This document shows, piece after piece, positions 17,652 through 26,204 of a stretch of DNA of 64,000 nucleotides. The DNA is from DASYTH01 sp045806965. Its GTDB lineage: Bacteria > Actinomycetota > Actinomycetes > Mycobacteriales > Pseudonocardiaceae. The position numbers were made by a program, and so were the translations under genes. The notes beneath the pieces were generated by a model. That model did no database searches, was not told the DNA's origin, and saw only the letters and a program-made list of their open reading frames with translations. The stretch's first letter is position 1. Each line of letters begins with the position of its first letter. The DNA is taken from assembly GCA_045806965.1 (NCBI GenBank), contig JBJMIG010000099.1:1-64000 (forward strand), written 5' to 3'.

Positions 17652-18866
17652 TCAAGGTGTCTGTCCGAACACGACGCCGCCGTCGGCGTGCCGACCTCTC
17701 GGCGACGGAGGGACGGGATGTTCGGGCACGGCTGGCACCTGGGCGAGTCCAACGGCGTTGTCCTGGCGTTGTTCGGAGTCGGCCGGTGTCCGGTCGGCGG
17801 CGGCCATGAGCTGGGTACGGGGCCGGCCGGGACGGTTGGCCCAGACGTCACGCAGGACGACCTGGATGATCGCGGCGGCCGGGATGGCCAGGAGGGCGCC
17901 GAGGATGCCGGCCAGCTCGGCGGCCACCAGGATCGCCACGAGTACGGTCAGCGGGTTGAGTTTGACGGTGCGGGAGAACACCACCGGTTGCAGCAGGTGG
18001 TTCTCCAGTTGTTGGTACAGCACGAAGAACACGAGCACGACGATGCCCGCGGTCGTCGAGTGGATGAACCCGGCGAGCCCGGCCACCACGGCGCCAAGGG
18101 TCGCTCCGATCAGCGGGATCAGGTCGGCGATGGCGACGAAGAGGGCGATCAGTCCCGCGAACGGGACTCCCATGATCGCCAGCACGGCAAAGGTCAGCCC
18201 GCCGCAGATCACGCTGATGATCAGGTTGCCGGTGAGGTATCCGGTCACGGTCTTCGCGCACTCGCGTCCGACCCGGCGCAGGCGTCGGGCCCGGTCCGGC
18301 GGGAACAACCCAAGCGTTCCTTCGATGACCTTCGGGCCCTCGAGCACGGCGAGGTAGGTCAACACGAAGATGGCGATCACCGCGATGATCCCGTTGGCCA
18401 AGCCGCACAGCAGGTTCAACGCCGGGGTACCCAGGCTGCTGGCCCACTGCCCGATTCGGTCCTGGTTGTCCCGCACGAACCCCACCGCGTTGATTCGCTC
18501 CAGCAGGCCGCCGACCGGGCCCTGGCCGGCCCGGGCCTGGTCGACCAGGCCCGGAAGCTGGCCGGCGACCTGGGTGCCCTCCCGGGCCAACGGCACCGCG
18601 AACGCGGCCAGCAGGCCACCAAGGGCCAGCACCACAACGAGGAACACCAGCAGCGTGGCCACCGACCGGCGGCACCACGGCAGGCGGCCCTGCAGCCAGT
18701 TCACCGCCGGGTACAGCGCCGTGGCGAAGAACAGGGCGATGACCATCCACACGAGCACCCGGTCCACCCGCAGTACCAACGCCACGGCCACCACCGTGGC
18801 CAGCACCAGCCCGATCCCGATCAGCATGATCCGGGTCGCGGACCGGTCCCGCCGCTCGTCATCCAT
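17652..18866 (-). CDS. AI-2E family permease (UPF0118 membrane protein)
   Basis: 404 aa with about eight membrane segments and the conserved C-terminal portion GLIALFVAIADLIPLIGATLGA and QQLENHLLQPVV. Despite the family name (after TqsA), members include Na+/H+ antiporters and uncharacterised exporters, so no quorum role should be assumed. The MDDERRDRS start at 18866 gives a short charged N-terminus before the first helix. The C-terminal 50 residues are hydrophilic. Stands alone, convergent with the GH35 gene. Confidence 0.85.
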   Translation of the reverse strand: MDDERRDRSATRIMLIGIGLVLATVVAVALVLRVDRVLVWMVIALFFATALYPAVNWLQGRLPWCRRSVATLLVFLVVVLALGGLLAAFAVPLAREGTQVAGQLPGLVDQARAGQGPVGGLLERINAVGFVRDNQDRIGQWASSLGTPALNLLCGLANGIIAVIAIFVLTYLAVLEGPKVIEGTLGLFPPDRARRLRRVGRECAKTVTGYLTGNLIISVICGGLTFAVLAIMGVPFAGLIALFVAIADLIPLIGATLGAVVAGLAGFIHSTTAGIVVLVFFVLYQQLENHLLQPVVFSRTVKLNPLTVLVAILVAAELAGILGALLAIPAAAIIQVVLRDVWANRPGRPRTQLMAAADRTPADSEQRQDNAVGLAQVPAVPEHPVPPSPRGRHADGGVVFGQTP

Positions 18867-18986
18867 GACCCAGAGATAGCCACCCCGGCCCGGGTGAAAC
18901 CCGCCTTCAGCCGATGGATGCCACCACCCCACCGGTTGCCAGGCCCGCGGGGTGGATCGCGGTTGGCGGGTGAGGGTACAGCCTGT

Positions 18987-19181
18987 TCAGGACTGGCGGC
19001 GGAACACGATGCGCAACCAGCGGCGCACCGAGTCGCGCAGGTCCATGCCGCCGTCGCCACCCTGTCCGGTCGGGACCGACTCGTCGGGGCCTTCGGGGGC
19101 CGGTTCATCGGCGACGGTGGGACGGGCGTGCTCCTCGGCAAAGTCCGGTTCGGCCTGCTCATCACGGCGGCTCCTGGCCAT
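18987..19181 (-). CDS. Small acidic hypothetical protein
   Basis: 64 aa, unrecognised. Start at 19181 is supported by AGGGAGG five nt upstream. The protein opens MARSRRDEQAEPDF, has an acidic Pro/Glu-rich middle, and ends in a basic amphipathic stretch (LRDSVRRWLRIVFRRQS) that might bind membrane. It follows the iron-permease-like gene by about 70 nt on the same strand. Confidence 0.55.
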   Translation of the reverse strand: MARSRRDEQAEPDFAEEHARPTVADEPAPEGPDESVPTGQGGDGGMDLRDSVRRWLRIVFRRQS

Positions 19182-19252
19182 GGCGTCCTCCCTGGGTTGT
19201 CGCTGGCTGCCTCCGGATACCCGTCGCGAACCGGGCCAAGCGCCCGGCAGGG

Positions 19253-19651
19253 TCAACGATTGGGCGCGCTGTGCGGGTGCTCGTCCATCTCCCGGTCCAC
19301 CCGTTCCAGCGTCTCTAAGTCGGCCTTCTCCACCGCCATGATGTTGCTGCGGGCACCCTCGTGCGCCCGCAGTAACTCGTCCAGTTTGACCAGCGTCGCG
19401 CGGGACTCCTGGTTGGCGGTGTGCTGGATGACGAAGACCATCACCAGGGTGACCAACGCGGCGCCCGTGTGCAGCCACCGGTGCCATTGCTCGGAGAACC
19501 CCAACATGACGCCCGCCGCCAGCCAGGCGACCACGACCACCACGACAAGCACCGACGCCCAGCCCGAGCCCGCCCACGACGTGGCGCCCTGGGCCCAGCG
19601 ACTGATCATTTCACGCGTACTCTTCGAAGCCGGCCCAGATCCGGTCGGCAT
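19253..19651 (-). CDS. Low-affinity iron permease family protein
   Basis: 132 aa. Two membrane helices (VLVVVVVVAWLAAGVMLG and ALVTLVMVFVIQHTANQ) are followed by a hydrophilic helix with LDELLRAHEGARSNIMAVEKAD. FVIQHTANQES and LDELL are typical of the short bacterial proteins named low-affinity iron permease (Fe_permease) after fungal Fet4. Transport of iron by the bacterial members is not established. Possible bicistronic transcript with the 64-aa gene downstream. Confidence 0.75.
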   Translation of the reverse strand: MPTGSGPASKSTREMISRWAQGATSWAGSGWASVLVVVVVVAWLAAGVMLGFSEQWHRWLHTGAALVTLVMVFVIQHTANQESRATLVKLDELLRAHEGARSNIMAVEKADLETLERVDREMDEHPHSAPNR

Positions 19652-19993
19652 GGCACATCCCCTTCTGATCGTGAGCGGCGGCCAGACGCCCGGTGTCCAC
19701 AGGCGATTGAGTGGGCGCGGCCCTGTCGATCGGGTAGGTCGTTTCCGGGATACCCCTACCGGGGCAACCCATGCGGACGGGATCAGAACGGGCCGATCGG
19801 CGAGCGGTCATGAACCGACGTACGGTGAAAGCGCCGTGGTCGAGCAGCCGGCCATCGGCCACGATCGGCACAGGGGACCGGCGGGGCCAACACCGAGTCG
19901 TTGCCGCAACTGGTCTGGACCAGGTGCCGGAGCTGACCGATTCGACGGAGTCGTTCCGCTCGGCCCGGCCCGTGAGCCGGAGAAGGGATAACC
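19652..19993. other. Divergent promoter region, no gene
   Basis: 342 bp between the iron-permease-like gene (minus) and the SRPBCC gene (plus). No coding sequence or strong repeat seen; it must hold both promoters. Confidence 0.5.
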
Positions 19994-20404
19994 ATGCCTA
20001 CCTATCGTCGCAGCCGGACATTGCAGGCCGGGGAGGAGCGGGTGTTCGAATATCTGGCGGACATACGCAACCTGCCGCGCTACGTCGACCGGATCACCTC
20101 GGCCCGATCCGTCGGTGGCGACACCGTCGCCGTCACCGCCGAAGAGCACGGCCAAACCGAGCGGGGCGAGGCGTGGTTGCGGGTGGACCGCACCGCCCGG
20201 CGCATCCAGTGGGGCTCCGAGGAAGGCAACGACTACTCCGGCACGCTGGACCTACATGCCGACCAGGACCGCACCGTCGTGGACCTCGAGGTGCAGACCG
20301 AACGCACCCAAGCCGACGAGATCAACCGGTCGATGGACGCCACCCTCGACCGCATCCAGGAACAGATCGAGGCCGACCACGCTCGCAAGGGCACCGCCGG
20401 GTGA
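19994..20404 (+). CDS. SRPBCC (START/polyketide-cyclase-like) family protein
   Basis: 136 aa. The pattern VFEYLADIRNLPRYVDRIT, followed by beta strands and a long C-terminal helix, fits the SRPBCC helix-grip fold, which binds hydrophobic ligands. Function unknown. Start is backed by GGAGAAGGGA upstream. It is convergent with the sensor-kinase gene and has no obvious functional partner. Confidence 0.75.
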   Translation: MPTYRRSRTLQAGEERVFEYLADIRNLPRYVDRITSARSVGGDTVAVTAEEHGQTERGEAWLRVDRTARRIQWGSEEGNDYSGTLDLHADQDRTVVDLEVQTERTQADEINRSMDATLDRIQEQIEADHARKGTAG

Positions 20405-20464
20405 GATCGCCGACCGCGCGGACGTCGTTGCCGACCAGGACCAAGGTCGTCCGGGGTCCGCGGA

Positions 20465-21805
20465 TCATTCCGGGACGACCGGCAGGTTGAAGCGCATCCG
20501 AAGGCCCCGGCGCAGGGGTTCCGCTGCGACGTTGCCGCCGTGGGTCTCCACCACCTGGCGCACGATGGCCAAGCCGAGCCCGGAGCCGGGCATTGATCGG
20601 GCCCGCGTCGACCGGTAGAAGCGGTCGAACACGAAGGGCAGGTCCTCCCCGGGGATGCCGGGCCCTTCGTCGGTGATCGAGAACTCGCCGTCGGCCACGG
20701 TGATCAGCACCTGACCGCCGGGTGGGCTCCACTTCACCGCGTTGTCCACCAGGTTCCCGATGGCCCGCTCGATCGCGTCCGGATCGACGTGTACCAGGCA
20801 CGGCGACAACGCCGACGCGAACCGTGGCGCCGCCACTCGCGTCGTGGCCCTGGCGATCACGGTCTCGGCCACCAGATCCAGTCGGGTGTCTTCGGTGCGA
20901 GCCGTGTCCTTGCCGTACCGGGCGAGGTCGATCAGGTTGTTGACCAGCGACCGGAGCTCGCCGGCCTGGACTATCGCCTCCCGCACCAGCAGCGGCGCCT
21001 CGGGATCGTCCAGGCCGCCGTCGTCGGCGAGCAGTTCGAGGTTGGTGGTCAGGCTGGTCAGCGGGGTGCGCAGCTCGTGAGAGGCGTCGGCGACCAGGTG
21101 ACGCTGGGCGTGCACGGACACATCCAGCGCCGTCATCATGGTGGCGAAGGATCGCCCGAGGCGGCCGATCTCGTCGCGTCCGTCGAGATCGACGCGCGCG
21201 GTCAGGTTCTGGGTCGCGGTCACGTGTTCGACCGCATCGGTGAGCTCCCGCACCGGCCGCAACACCCGGCGGGCGGCAAGCCGGGCACCCACCGCGGCCA
21301 GCGCACCGCCGGCCACGGTGAGGGCGATCAGCAACGCCGTCAGCGCCGTCAGGACGGCCACCTCGTCATCGAGCGGCCGGGCGACCCGGACCAGCGTGCC
21401 CGGCGACTCGGGCATCGGCGCGGTGTAGATCCGGTAGTCGACGCCGCCGTAGCTGGCATTTTGGAAGTAGGCCGGCTCGATCTTGCTGGCCACGTTGGCA
21501 TCCCGATCGGTCACGTCGATGAAAGCCTTGTTGGAGCCCGGAAACACCGGCCTGGTGATGAACTGGACCAGGCTGCTGCCCAGGGTGACCGGGGTGTCGA
21601 TCGGCGCGGTGTCGCCGGTGACCGCGATCTTCTCCTTGAGCTGCCTGGCGATCATCGGACTCTGTCCGACGGCCTGCACCAGTGACTCGTCCGTCTGGCG
21701 ACGCAGGTTGGCCCGCACGGTCGGATAGACCACCAGCGACGCTGTCCCCAGTGCCAGCAGCACCACGGCGCCACCGGCCAGCCCGACCCGGGTACGCAGC
21801 ATCAT
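20465..21805 (-). CDS. Membrane sensor histidine kinase (MprB-like)
   Basis: 446 aa. An N-terminal helix (~5-28), a periplasmic sensor region (~30-145) and a second helix (~150-175) lead into HAMP (~178-230), the phospho-acceptor H-box ASHELRTPL (~252) and an HATPase with N box NLVDNAVKW, G1 DEGPGI and G2 GSGLGLAIV. It should phosphorylate the response regulator just upstream; the ATG overlaps the regulator's stop by ATGA. Signal unknown; MprAB relatives respond to envelope stress. Confidence 0.92.
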   Translation of the reverse strand: MMLRTRVGLAGGAVVLLALGTASLVVYPTVRANLRRQTDESLVQAVGQSPMIARQLKEKIAVTGDTAPIDTPVTLGSSLVQFITRPVFPGSNKAFIDVTDRDANVASKIEPAYFQNASYGGVDYRIYTAPMPESPGTLVRVARPLDDEVAVLTALTALLIALTVAGGALAAVGARLAARRVLRPVRELTDAVEHVTATQNLTARVDLDGRDEIGRLGRSFATMMTALDVSVHAQRHLVADASHELRTPLTSLTTNLELLADDGGLDDPEAPLLVREAIVQAGELRSLVNNLIDLARYGKDTARTEDTRLDLVAETVIARATTRVAAPRFASALSPCLVHVDPDAIERAIGNLVDNAVKWSPPGGQVLITVADGEFSITDEGPGIPGEDLPFVFDRFYRSTRARSMPGSGLGLAIVRQVVETHGGNVAAEPLRRGLRMRFNLPVVPE

Positions 21806-22473
21806 GGTTGTTCCCGCAACACGTAGCCCAGCCCGCGCACGGTCTGGATCAGCCGGCGTTCACCGGCCGACTCCAGTTTCCCGCGCAGGTAGCTCACGTA
21901 GACCCACAGCGCGTTGGACGCGGGCCCGAAGTCGTAGCCCCACACCGACTCGAAGATCAACCCGCGGCTCAACACCCGGTCCGGATTGCGCAGGAACAAC
22001 TCCAGCAGGGCGTACTCGGTGCGAGTCAGCTCGATCGCCCGCCCGCCACGGTGGACGCGACAGGTAACGGTGTCCAGCTCCACGTCGGCGAACCGCAGCA
22101 CCTCCTGGCCGACCCCGGTGCGCCGCAACAGGGCCCGCAGCCGGGCTCGCAGCTCGTCCAGCGCGAACGGCTTGACCAGGTAGTCGTCGGCGCCGGCATC
22201 GAGCCCGGCGACCCGGTCTTCCACCAGGTCTCGCGCGGTGAGCATGAGGATCGGGGTCTGGTCTCCGCGCCGGCGCAGCCGCCGGCAGATCTCCAGACCG
22301 TTCGGCTCGGGCAGCAGGACGTCGAGAACGATCGCCTCGGGCCGGGTCCGGCCGAGCTCGTCCATGGCCTGCACGCCATCCGCCGCGACCGACACCTGGT
22401 AGCCGTCCCGGCGCAGCGCGTGAGCCAGCGAGCGGCGCACAGCCTCGTCGTCGTCGACCACCAGAACCCGCAC
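21802..22473 (-). CDS. OmpR/MprA-type response regulator
   Basis: 223 aa from a GTG at 22473. The receiver domain has VDDDE, phospho-acceptor Asp in VLDVLLPEPNG and Lys in DDYLVKPF. The OmpR winged helix follows (LTRTEYALLELFLRNPDRVLSR, then VSYLRGKLE, ending in VRGLGYVLRE). First gene of the two-component operon. The GTG start gives the usual VRVLVVDDDE opening; no strong ribosome-binding site precedes it. Confidence 0.92.
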   Translation of the reverse strand: MRVLVVDDDEAVRRSLAHALRRDGYQVSVAADGVQAMDELGRTRPEAIVLDVLLPEPNGLEICRRLRRRGDQTPILMLTARDLVEDRVAGLDAGADDYLVKPFALDELRARLRALLRRTGVGQEVLRFADVELDTVTCRVHRGGRAIELTRTEYALLELFLRNPDRVLSRGLIFESVWGYDFGPASNALWVYVSYLRGKLESAGERRLIQTVRGLGYVLREQP

Positions 22474-22561
22474 GCCACCAGTATGGATCACACCGCCCGG
22501 CCCGATCGCCGGTCGCGGTGCGGGCCGGTTGGTCACCGGCCCGCACCGCTCGCAGCTGCGG

Positions 22562-23203
22562 TCACTTGGTGGGCGTGCCGCTCGGAACCTTGTCCTGCTG
22601 GCTGCCCGGTTTGCCACCCAGCTCCTGCTTCACCTTGATCAGCGCCGCAAGCAGCCGCTGCGGGGTGATGCCGAGTCCCTTGGCCATGGCAATGAACTCC
22701 GGGTCCTTGACGACGTCCGCCCCGTTGGCCTTGACGTTGTCCAGATCGCGGAACACCTGACCGGCCCGGGCGGCGGAGATGTGCAACTCGGTGGCGAGCA
22801 GCTCAACCGCCTCCGCGGGCACGCCCGGCTCCTTGCCGTTGCCGGGCTTCGGCCTCTTGTTGCCGTCGCCGGACAGCATCTGCATCACCTTCTTGGCCTG
22901 CTCGGGGCTGATTCCCAGCTCCTTGGCGAACGCGGCGACCGCCACCGACTCGTCGGTGCCCTTGCCAAGCGCTCGTTTGAGGTTGTCCACCGCCGCGGCC
23001 AACCGCTGCTCGCTGACGTGCAGGCTCGCCGCCACCTGGGCGAAGCTGACACCGCCCGCACCCTCCTTCTTGCCGTCCTTCGTGCCGCTGGGTGCGGGCG
23101 CCGTCGCGCTCGCCGGTGCCGCCGACGCGCTCGCCGCGCCGGCCACCGCGGTCAGCGCGGCGGCCGCCATCATGAAGGCGATCAACCTGGTCCGAATCCC
23201 CAT
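22562..23203 (-). CDS. Secreted helical-repeat protein of unknown function
   Basis: 213 aa with a signal peptide (MGIRTRLIAFMMAAAAL, AxA near 25-28). After a Lys/Gly-rich linker come four helix pairs of one pattern, (F/A)A..L.(V/I)(S/T)...(A/L)....L, for example VAASLHVSEQRLAAAV, FAKELGISPEQAKKVM, LATELHISAARAGQVF and MAKGLGITPQRLLAAL. They resemble small HTH-like repeats but in an exported protein. Function unknown. It lies beside the two-component genes on the same strand, which hints at co-regulation, and is divergent from the SGNH gene. Confidence 0.65.
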   Translation of the reverse strand: MGIRTRLIAFMMAAAALTAVAGAASASAAPASATAPAPSGTKDGKKEGAGGVSFAQVAASLHVSEQRLAAAVDNLKRALGKGTDESVAVAAFAKELGISPEQAKKVMQMLSGDGNKRPKPGNGKEPGVPAEAVELLATELHISAARAGQVFRDLDNVKANGADVVKDPEFIAMAKGLGITPQRLLAALIKVKQELGGKPGSQQDKVPSGTPTK

Positions 23204-23505
23204 TCGTGGTCCTCGCTCAGTCCGGGCACCGGCCGGTCCGGCGCCTGGCACCAGCAGACCAACCCCGGCTCAGCGCCACATTCGCCCAACCTTGGAATTG
23301 CCTTATGAACCGGCGGTCGGCAAAGGGGTGCGCGGTGAGCCGGAACTTTCTGTCCACTTTCTGTTTACCGGAAGTTCAGTTGGTTTTTCCCCAACGTCCA
23401 CTTGTATGGTGGTTAGACGTTACCCAAGGGGGTCACCCGCCGATGCGGCCAGTCCGACAAGGGCGAGGTCGTACCCAAATTCACCTCTTTCCCAAGGAGG
23501 ACAGG
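23204..23505. other. Divergent promoter region between secreted-protein and SGNH genes
   Basis: 302 bp with no gene. An AT-richer stretch around 23340-23430 (CTTTCTGTCCACTTTCTG, TATGGT at ~23405) probably holds the SGNH promoter. AAGGAGG at 23494-23500 is the ribosome-binding site for the GTG at 23506. Confidence 0.5.
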
Positions 23506-25875
23506 GTGAAAGTCCCATTGTCCTATTCCGACGGTGGAGGCGGTGGCCTGCTCGCGCGGGCCGTGGGCACCGCGGCATTGGCCGCGGTGCTCGCCGTTTC
23601 CGCCGGCGCGGCCTCGGCCGGGGCCGAGCAGGCGGGCGCGCCGCCACCTGAACCGGCCAAGCCGACGCTCAAGGTCGTCGTCATCGGCGACTCGTTCACC
23701 AGCGGGGAGGGAGCCAATCCGTCGACTTACCGCACGGTCGGCGTTCCCCAGGTGACCGAGGACGGCATCGCTTACCAGAGTTACCAGGCCGATCCGGCGC
23801 ACCAGTCGTCGACGGCACCCACGTTGCAGGCGCTCAACCAGATCCAGGGCGCCAACCCGGGCGTTGACCTTCAGGTGTCGTTCGTGCCCGTCTCGGGAGC
23901 CATCCGGGACAACCTGTACCAGACGACCAGGCCCGGAACACCGTTCGAGCAGCCGCCGCAGATCGACGCGGTCAATGGAGCGGACGTCGTGATCGTCGGC
24001 ATCGGCGGCAACGACGCCCGATTCTCCGACTGGGTCAGGAGCGTGCTGTTCAGCACCGACTCGACGTCGGCGCAGCAGTTTCCGCAGTACATGCAGCAGT
24101 TCAACGACGGTACGTATCTGGCGAACCAGGTCAAGCTCCTCAACGACGTCACCGCGCTGGCCGCGCCGAACGCGACCATCGTCTCGCTCGGCTACCCCAA
24201 GGCGATGCCGGACACCATTCCCGGCACGCCGACGTGGTGGTCGCCGTTCAGCTGGTCGACGATCAGCCAGGGCGAAGCCAATCTGTCCAACCAGCTCGCC
24301 ACCGCGCTGAACACGGCCAACCAGGACGCATCGCTCAGTGCCGCCGCCCAGAACCCGGGGCGGCAGTTCTTCTTCGCGGATGTGTCGACCGCGCTGCAGG
24401 GTCACGAACTGTTCACCAGCCGGGAAGGGCTCAATGGCCTGACCCCGTCGAACCAGCAGGGCTCCTACCACCCCAACGACCTGGGGCAGCAACTGCTGGG
24501 CAGCGTGCTACAGCCCTACGTCGAGCACGCGGTGAACGACCAACTGGCCAGGATCGGCGTGCACGGCGCGGAGAACGTCGCACCGATCACGCCGACGTTC
24601 TCCTACCTGTGGAACCTGCGAGTGGACGTACCACTGCAGGCACAAGCCCAGCAGGCGCATGAGCCGCCGGCGGACCAGCCCCAGCGGCCGCCGGCACAAG
24701 CGCCATCCGACCAGCCGCCGGCAACGGGCCCGGACCAGTCCGACGGCACCGACCGGACCACGCCGGCACAACCGGACGGGGCCAAGCCGAGTGCGGCGAA
24801 GCCCCACGCCACGCAGTCGGATGCGGCCCGGCCAGAAGCGGCGCAGCCGGATGCGGCTCAACCGGATGCGGCTCAACCGGATGCGGCTCAACCGGATGCG
24901 GCTCAACCGGATGCGGCGCAGCCGGATGCCGCGCAGCCAGATGCGGCTCAACCGAATGCAGTTGCGCCAGAGGCGGCGCAGCCCAGTGCCGCCCAACCGG
25001 ACGCGACCCAACCGGGTGGAGCTCAGCCGGATGCGGCGCAGCCGGATGCAGTTGCGCCAGAGGCGGCGCAGCCCAGTGCCGCCCAACCGGATGCGGCTCA
25101 ACCGGATGCGGCTCAACCGGATGCGGCGCAGCCGGATGCAGTTGCGCCAGAGGCGGCGCAGCCCAGTGCCACCCAACCGGACGCGACCCAACCGGATGCG
25201 GCTCAACCGGATGCGGCTCAGCCGGATGCCGCGCAGCCGGATGCGGTCGCGCCGGATGCGGTCGCGCCAGATGCGGTGCAACCGGACGCGGCCCAGCCCA
25301 ATGCCGTGCAGCCGGAAGCGGCGCGGTCGGACGGCATGCAACCGGAGGCACCTGCCGACCCGCCGGCGGCACCAGCCGAGGCACAGCCGACACAGGCTCC
25401 TGCCGACGCGCCGGGAGCACCGGCCGATCAGCCGGCACCAGTCGAAGCACCAACCGCTCCGGCACCAGTCGAAGCACCAACCGCTCCGGCACCAGTCGAA
25501 GCACCAACCGCTCCGGCACCAGTCGAAGCACCAACCGCTCCGGCACCAGTCGAAGCACCAGCCGCTCCGGCACCGGTCGAAGTGCCGGCCGCCCCGGAAC
25601 CGGTGATCGCCCCGCCGGCTCCGCCGGCTCCGGTCGCGGTGCCTGAACCGGCACCGATCATCGACATCGCGCCGGCGCCCATCGCGCCGCCGCCACCGGT
25701 GATCACGCCGCCGGCGCCGCCGCAGGTCGATCCGATCAACCCGGTCGACACCGGCTCGTCACTGTCCGGCGACACCGGACTGAGCGGTCTCGGCTCCGAC
25801 ACCGGCCTCGGCTCCAGCGGGTTCGACACCGGTGGATTCAGTTCGGTATCCGACTCCGGTGGTGGAGAAGGCTAG
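23506..25875 (+). CDS. Secreted SGNH hydrolase with long Pro/Ala/Asp/Gln repeat tail
   Basis: 789 aa from GTG 23506 (AAGGAGG six nt before). Signal peptide to ~40. The SGNH domain (~52-370) has block I GDSFTSGEG (Ser63), block III GGND (167-170) and block V SYHPN (His322), as in secreted lipases and esterases. Residues ~425-690 are a low-complexity tail of AAQPD / AAQPS / AVAPEA units; ~700-740 repeats APVEAPTAP. It ends in a Pro-rich then Gly/Ser/Asp-rich segment. The tail lacks a sortase motif or membrane anchor and may span or bind the cell wall. Substrate unknown. Confidence 0.88.
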   Translation: MKVPLSYSDGGGGGLLARAVGTAALAAVLAVSAGAASAGAEQAGAPPPEPAKPTLKVVVIGDSFTSGEGANPSTYRTVGVPQVTEDGIAYQSYQADPAHQSSTAPTLQALNQIQGANPGVDLQVSFVPVSGAIRDNLYQTTRPGTPFEQPPQIDAVNGADVVIVGIGGNDARFSDWVRSVLFSTDSTSAQQFPQYMQQFNDGTYLANQVKLLNDVTALAAPNATIVSLGYPKAMPDTIPGTPTWWSPFSWSTISQGEANLSNQLATALNTANQDASLSAAAQNPGRQFFFADVSTALQGHELFTSREGLNGLTPSNQQGSYHPNDLGQQLLGSVLQPYVEHAVNDQLARIGVHGAENVAPITPTFSYLWNLRVDVPLQAQAQQAHEPPADQPQRPPAQAPSDQPPATGPDQSDGTDRTTPAQPDGAKPSAAKPHATQSDAARPEAAQPDAAQPDAAQPDAAQPDAAQPDAAQPDAAQPDAAQPNAVAPEAAQPSAAQPDATQPGGAQPDAAQPDAVAPEAAQPSAAQPDAAQPDAAQPDAAQPDAVAPEAAQPSATQPDATQPDAAQPDAAQPDAAQPDAVAPDAVAPDAVQPDAAQPNAVQPEAARSDGMQPEAPADPPAAPAEAQPTQAPADAPGAPADQPAPVEAPTAPAPVEAPTAPAPVEAPTAPAPVEAPTAPAPVEAPAAPAPVEVPAAPEPVIAPPAPPAPVAVPEPAPIIDIAPAPIAPPPPVITPPAPPQVDPINPVDTGSSLSGDTGLSGLGSDTGLGSSGFDTGGFSSVSDSGGGEG
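24838..25585 (+). repeat. Nested coding tandem repeats in the SGNH hydrolase tail
   Basis: Three scales are visible: a 15-bp unit GCGGCTCAACCGGAT in runs (for example 24856-24915), a block starting GATGCAGTTGCGCCAGAG that recurs at about 24954, 25047 and 25137, and a 27-bp unit containing CCAGTCGAAGCACCAACC repeated in tandem from ~25438 to ~25560. All units are multiples of three and keep the frame. Confidence 0.85.
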
Positions 25876-26204
25876 AAACGCAACACCGAGCGGGGCGCGC
25901 ACCGGCGCGCCCCGCTTCGTTGTGCGGGCCTGCGACGCTGACCCCATCCGAGTTCGCCGGACAATCCTCGGCGGTCGCACCGGACGATCGGACTGACCGG
26001 CGCCGGCTACCCAGGAACCCTCGGGCCCACCGTGTGGAATTCTGGTGGAGAATTCCGCCGCACCTGTGGACTGATCTGTCTACCGAGTGGCACTAGACCG
26101 GTTAATCATGCCCCGGTGCGCTGTCGCCGCGCCCCTCGGCGCGGCCGGACCAGTGGGATGTGTCCACGTCATGGGTTGTCCACTCGGGCAGGGCCACCGA
26201 TGGG
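25876..26204. other. Convergent intergenic region with perfect inverted repeat
   Basis: 329 bp between the SGNH gene and the convergent aldo-keto reductase gene. Besides the terminator it holds a perfect 8-5-8 inverted repeat, GGAATTCT-GGTGG-AGAATTCC, at 26036-26056. No gene seen. Confidence 0.55.
25890..25915 (+). terminator. Hairpin terminator after the SGNH gene
   Basis: GCGGGGCGCGC pairs perfectly with GCGCGCCCCGC around an ACCG loop, starting 14 nt after the stop codon. TTCGTTGT follows, a weak T-rich tail. Confidence 0.75.

Noticed and set aside
17652..18866. Quorum-sensing (AI-2) export
   Set aside because: The AI-2E family name does not show this function in actinomycetes and no LuxS context is present.
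24838..25585. CRISPR-like direct repeats
   Set aside because: The repeats are contiguous, in frame, without unique spacers and lie inside a secreted protein gene.
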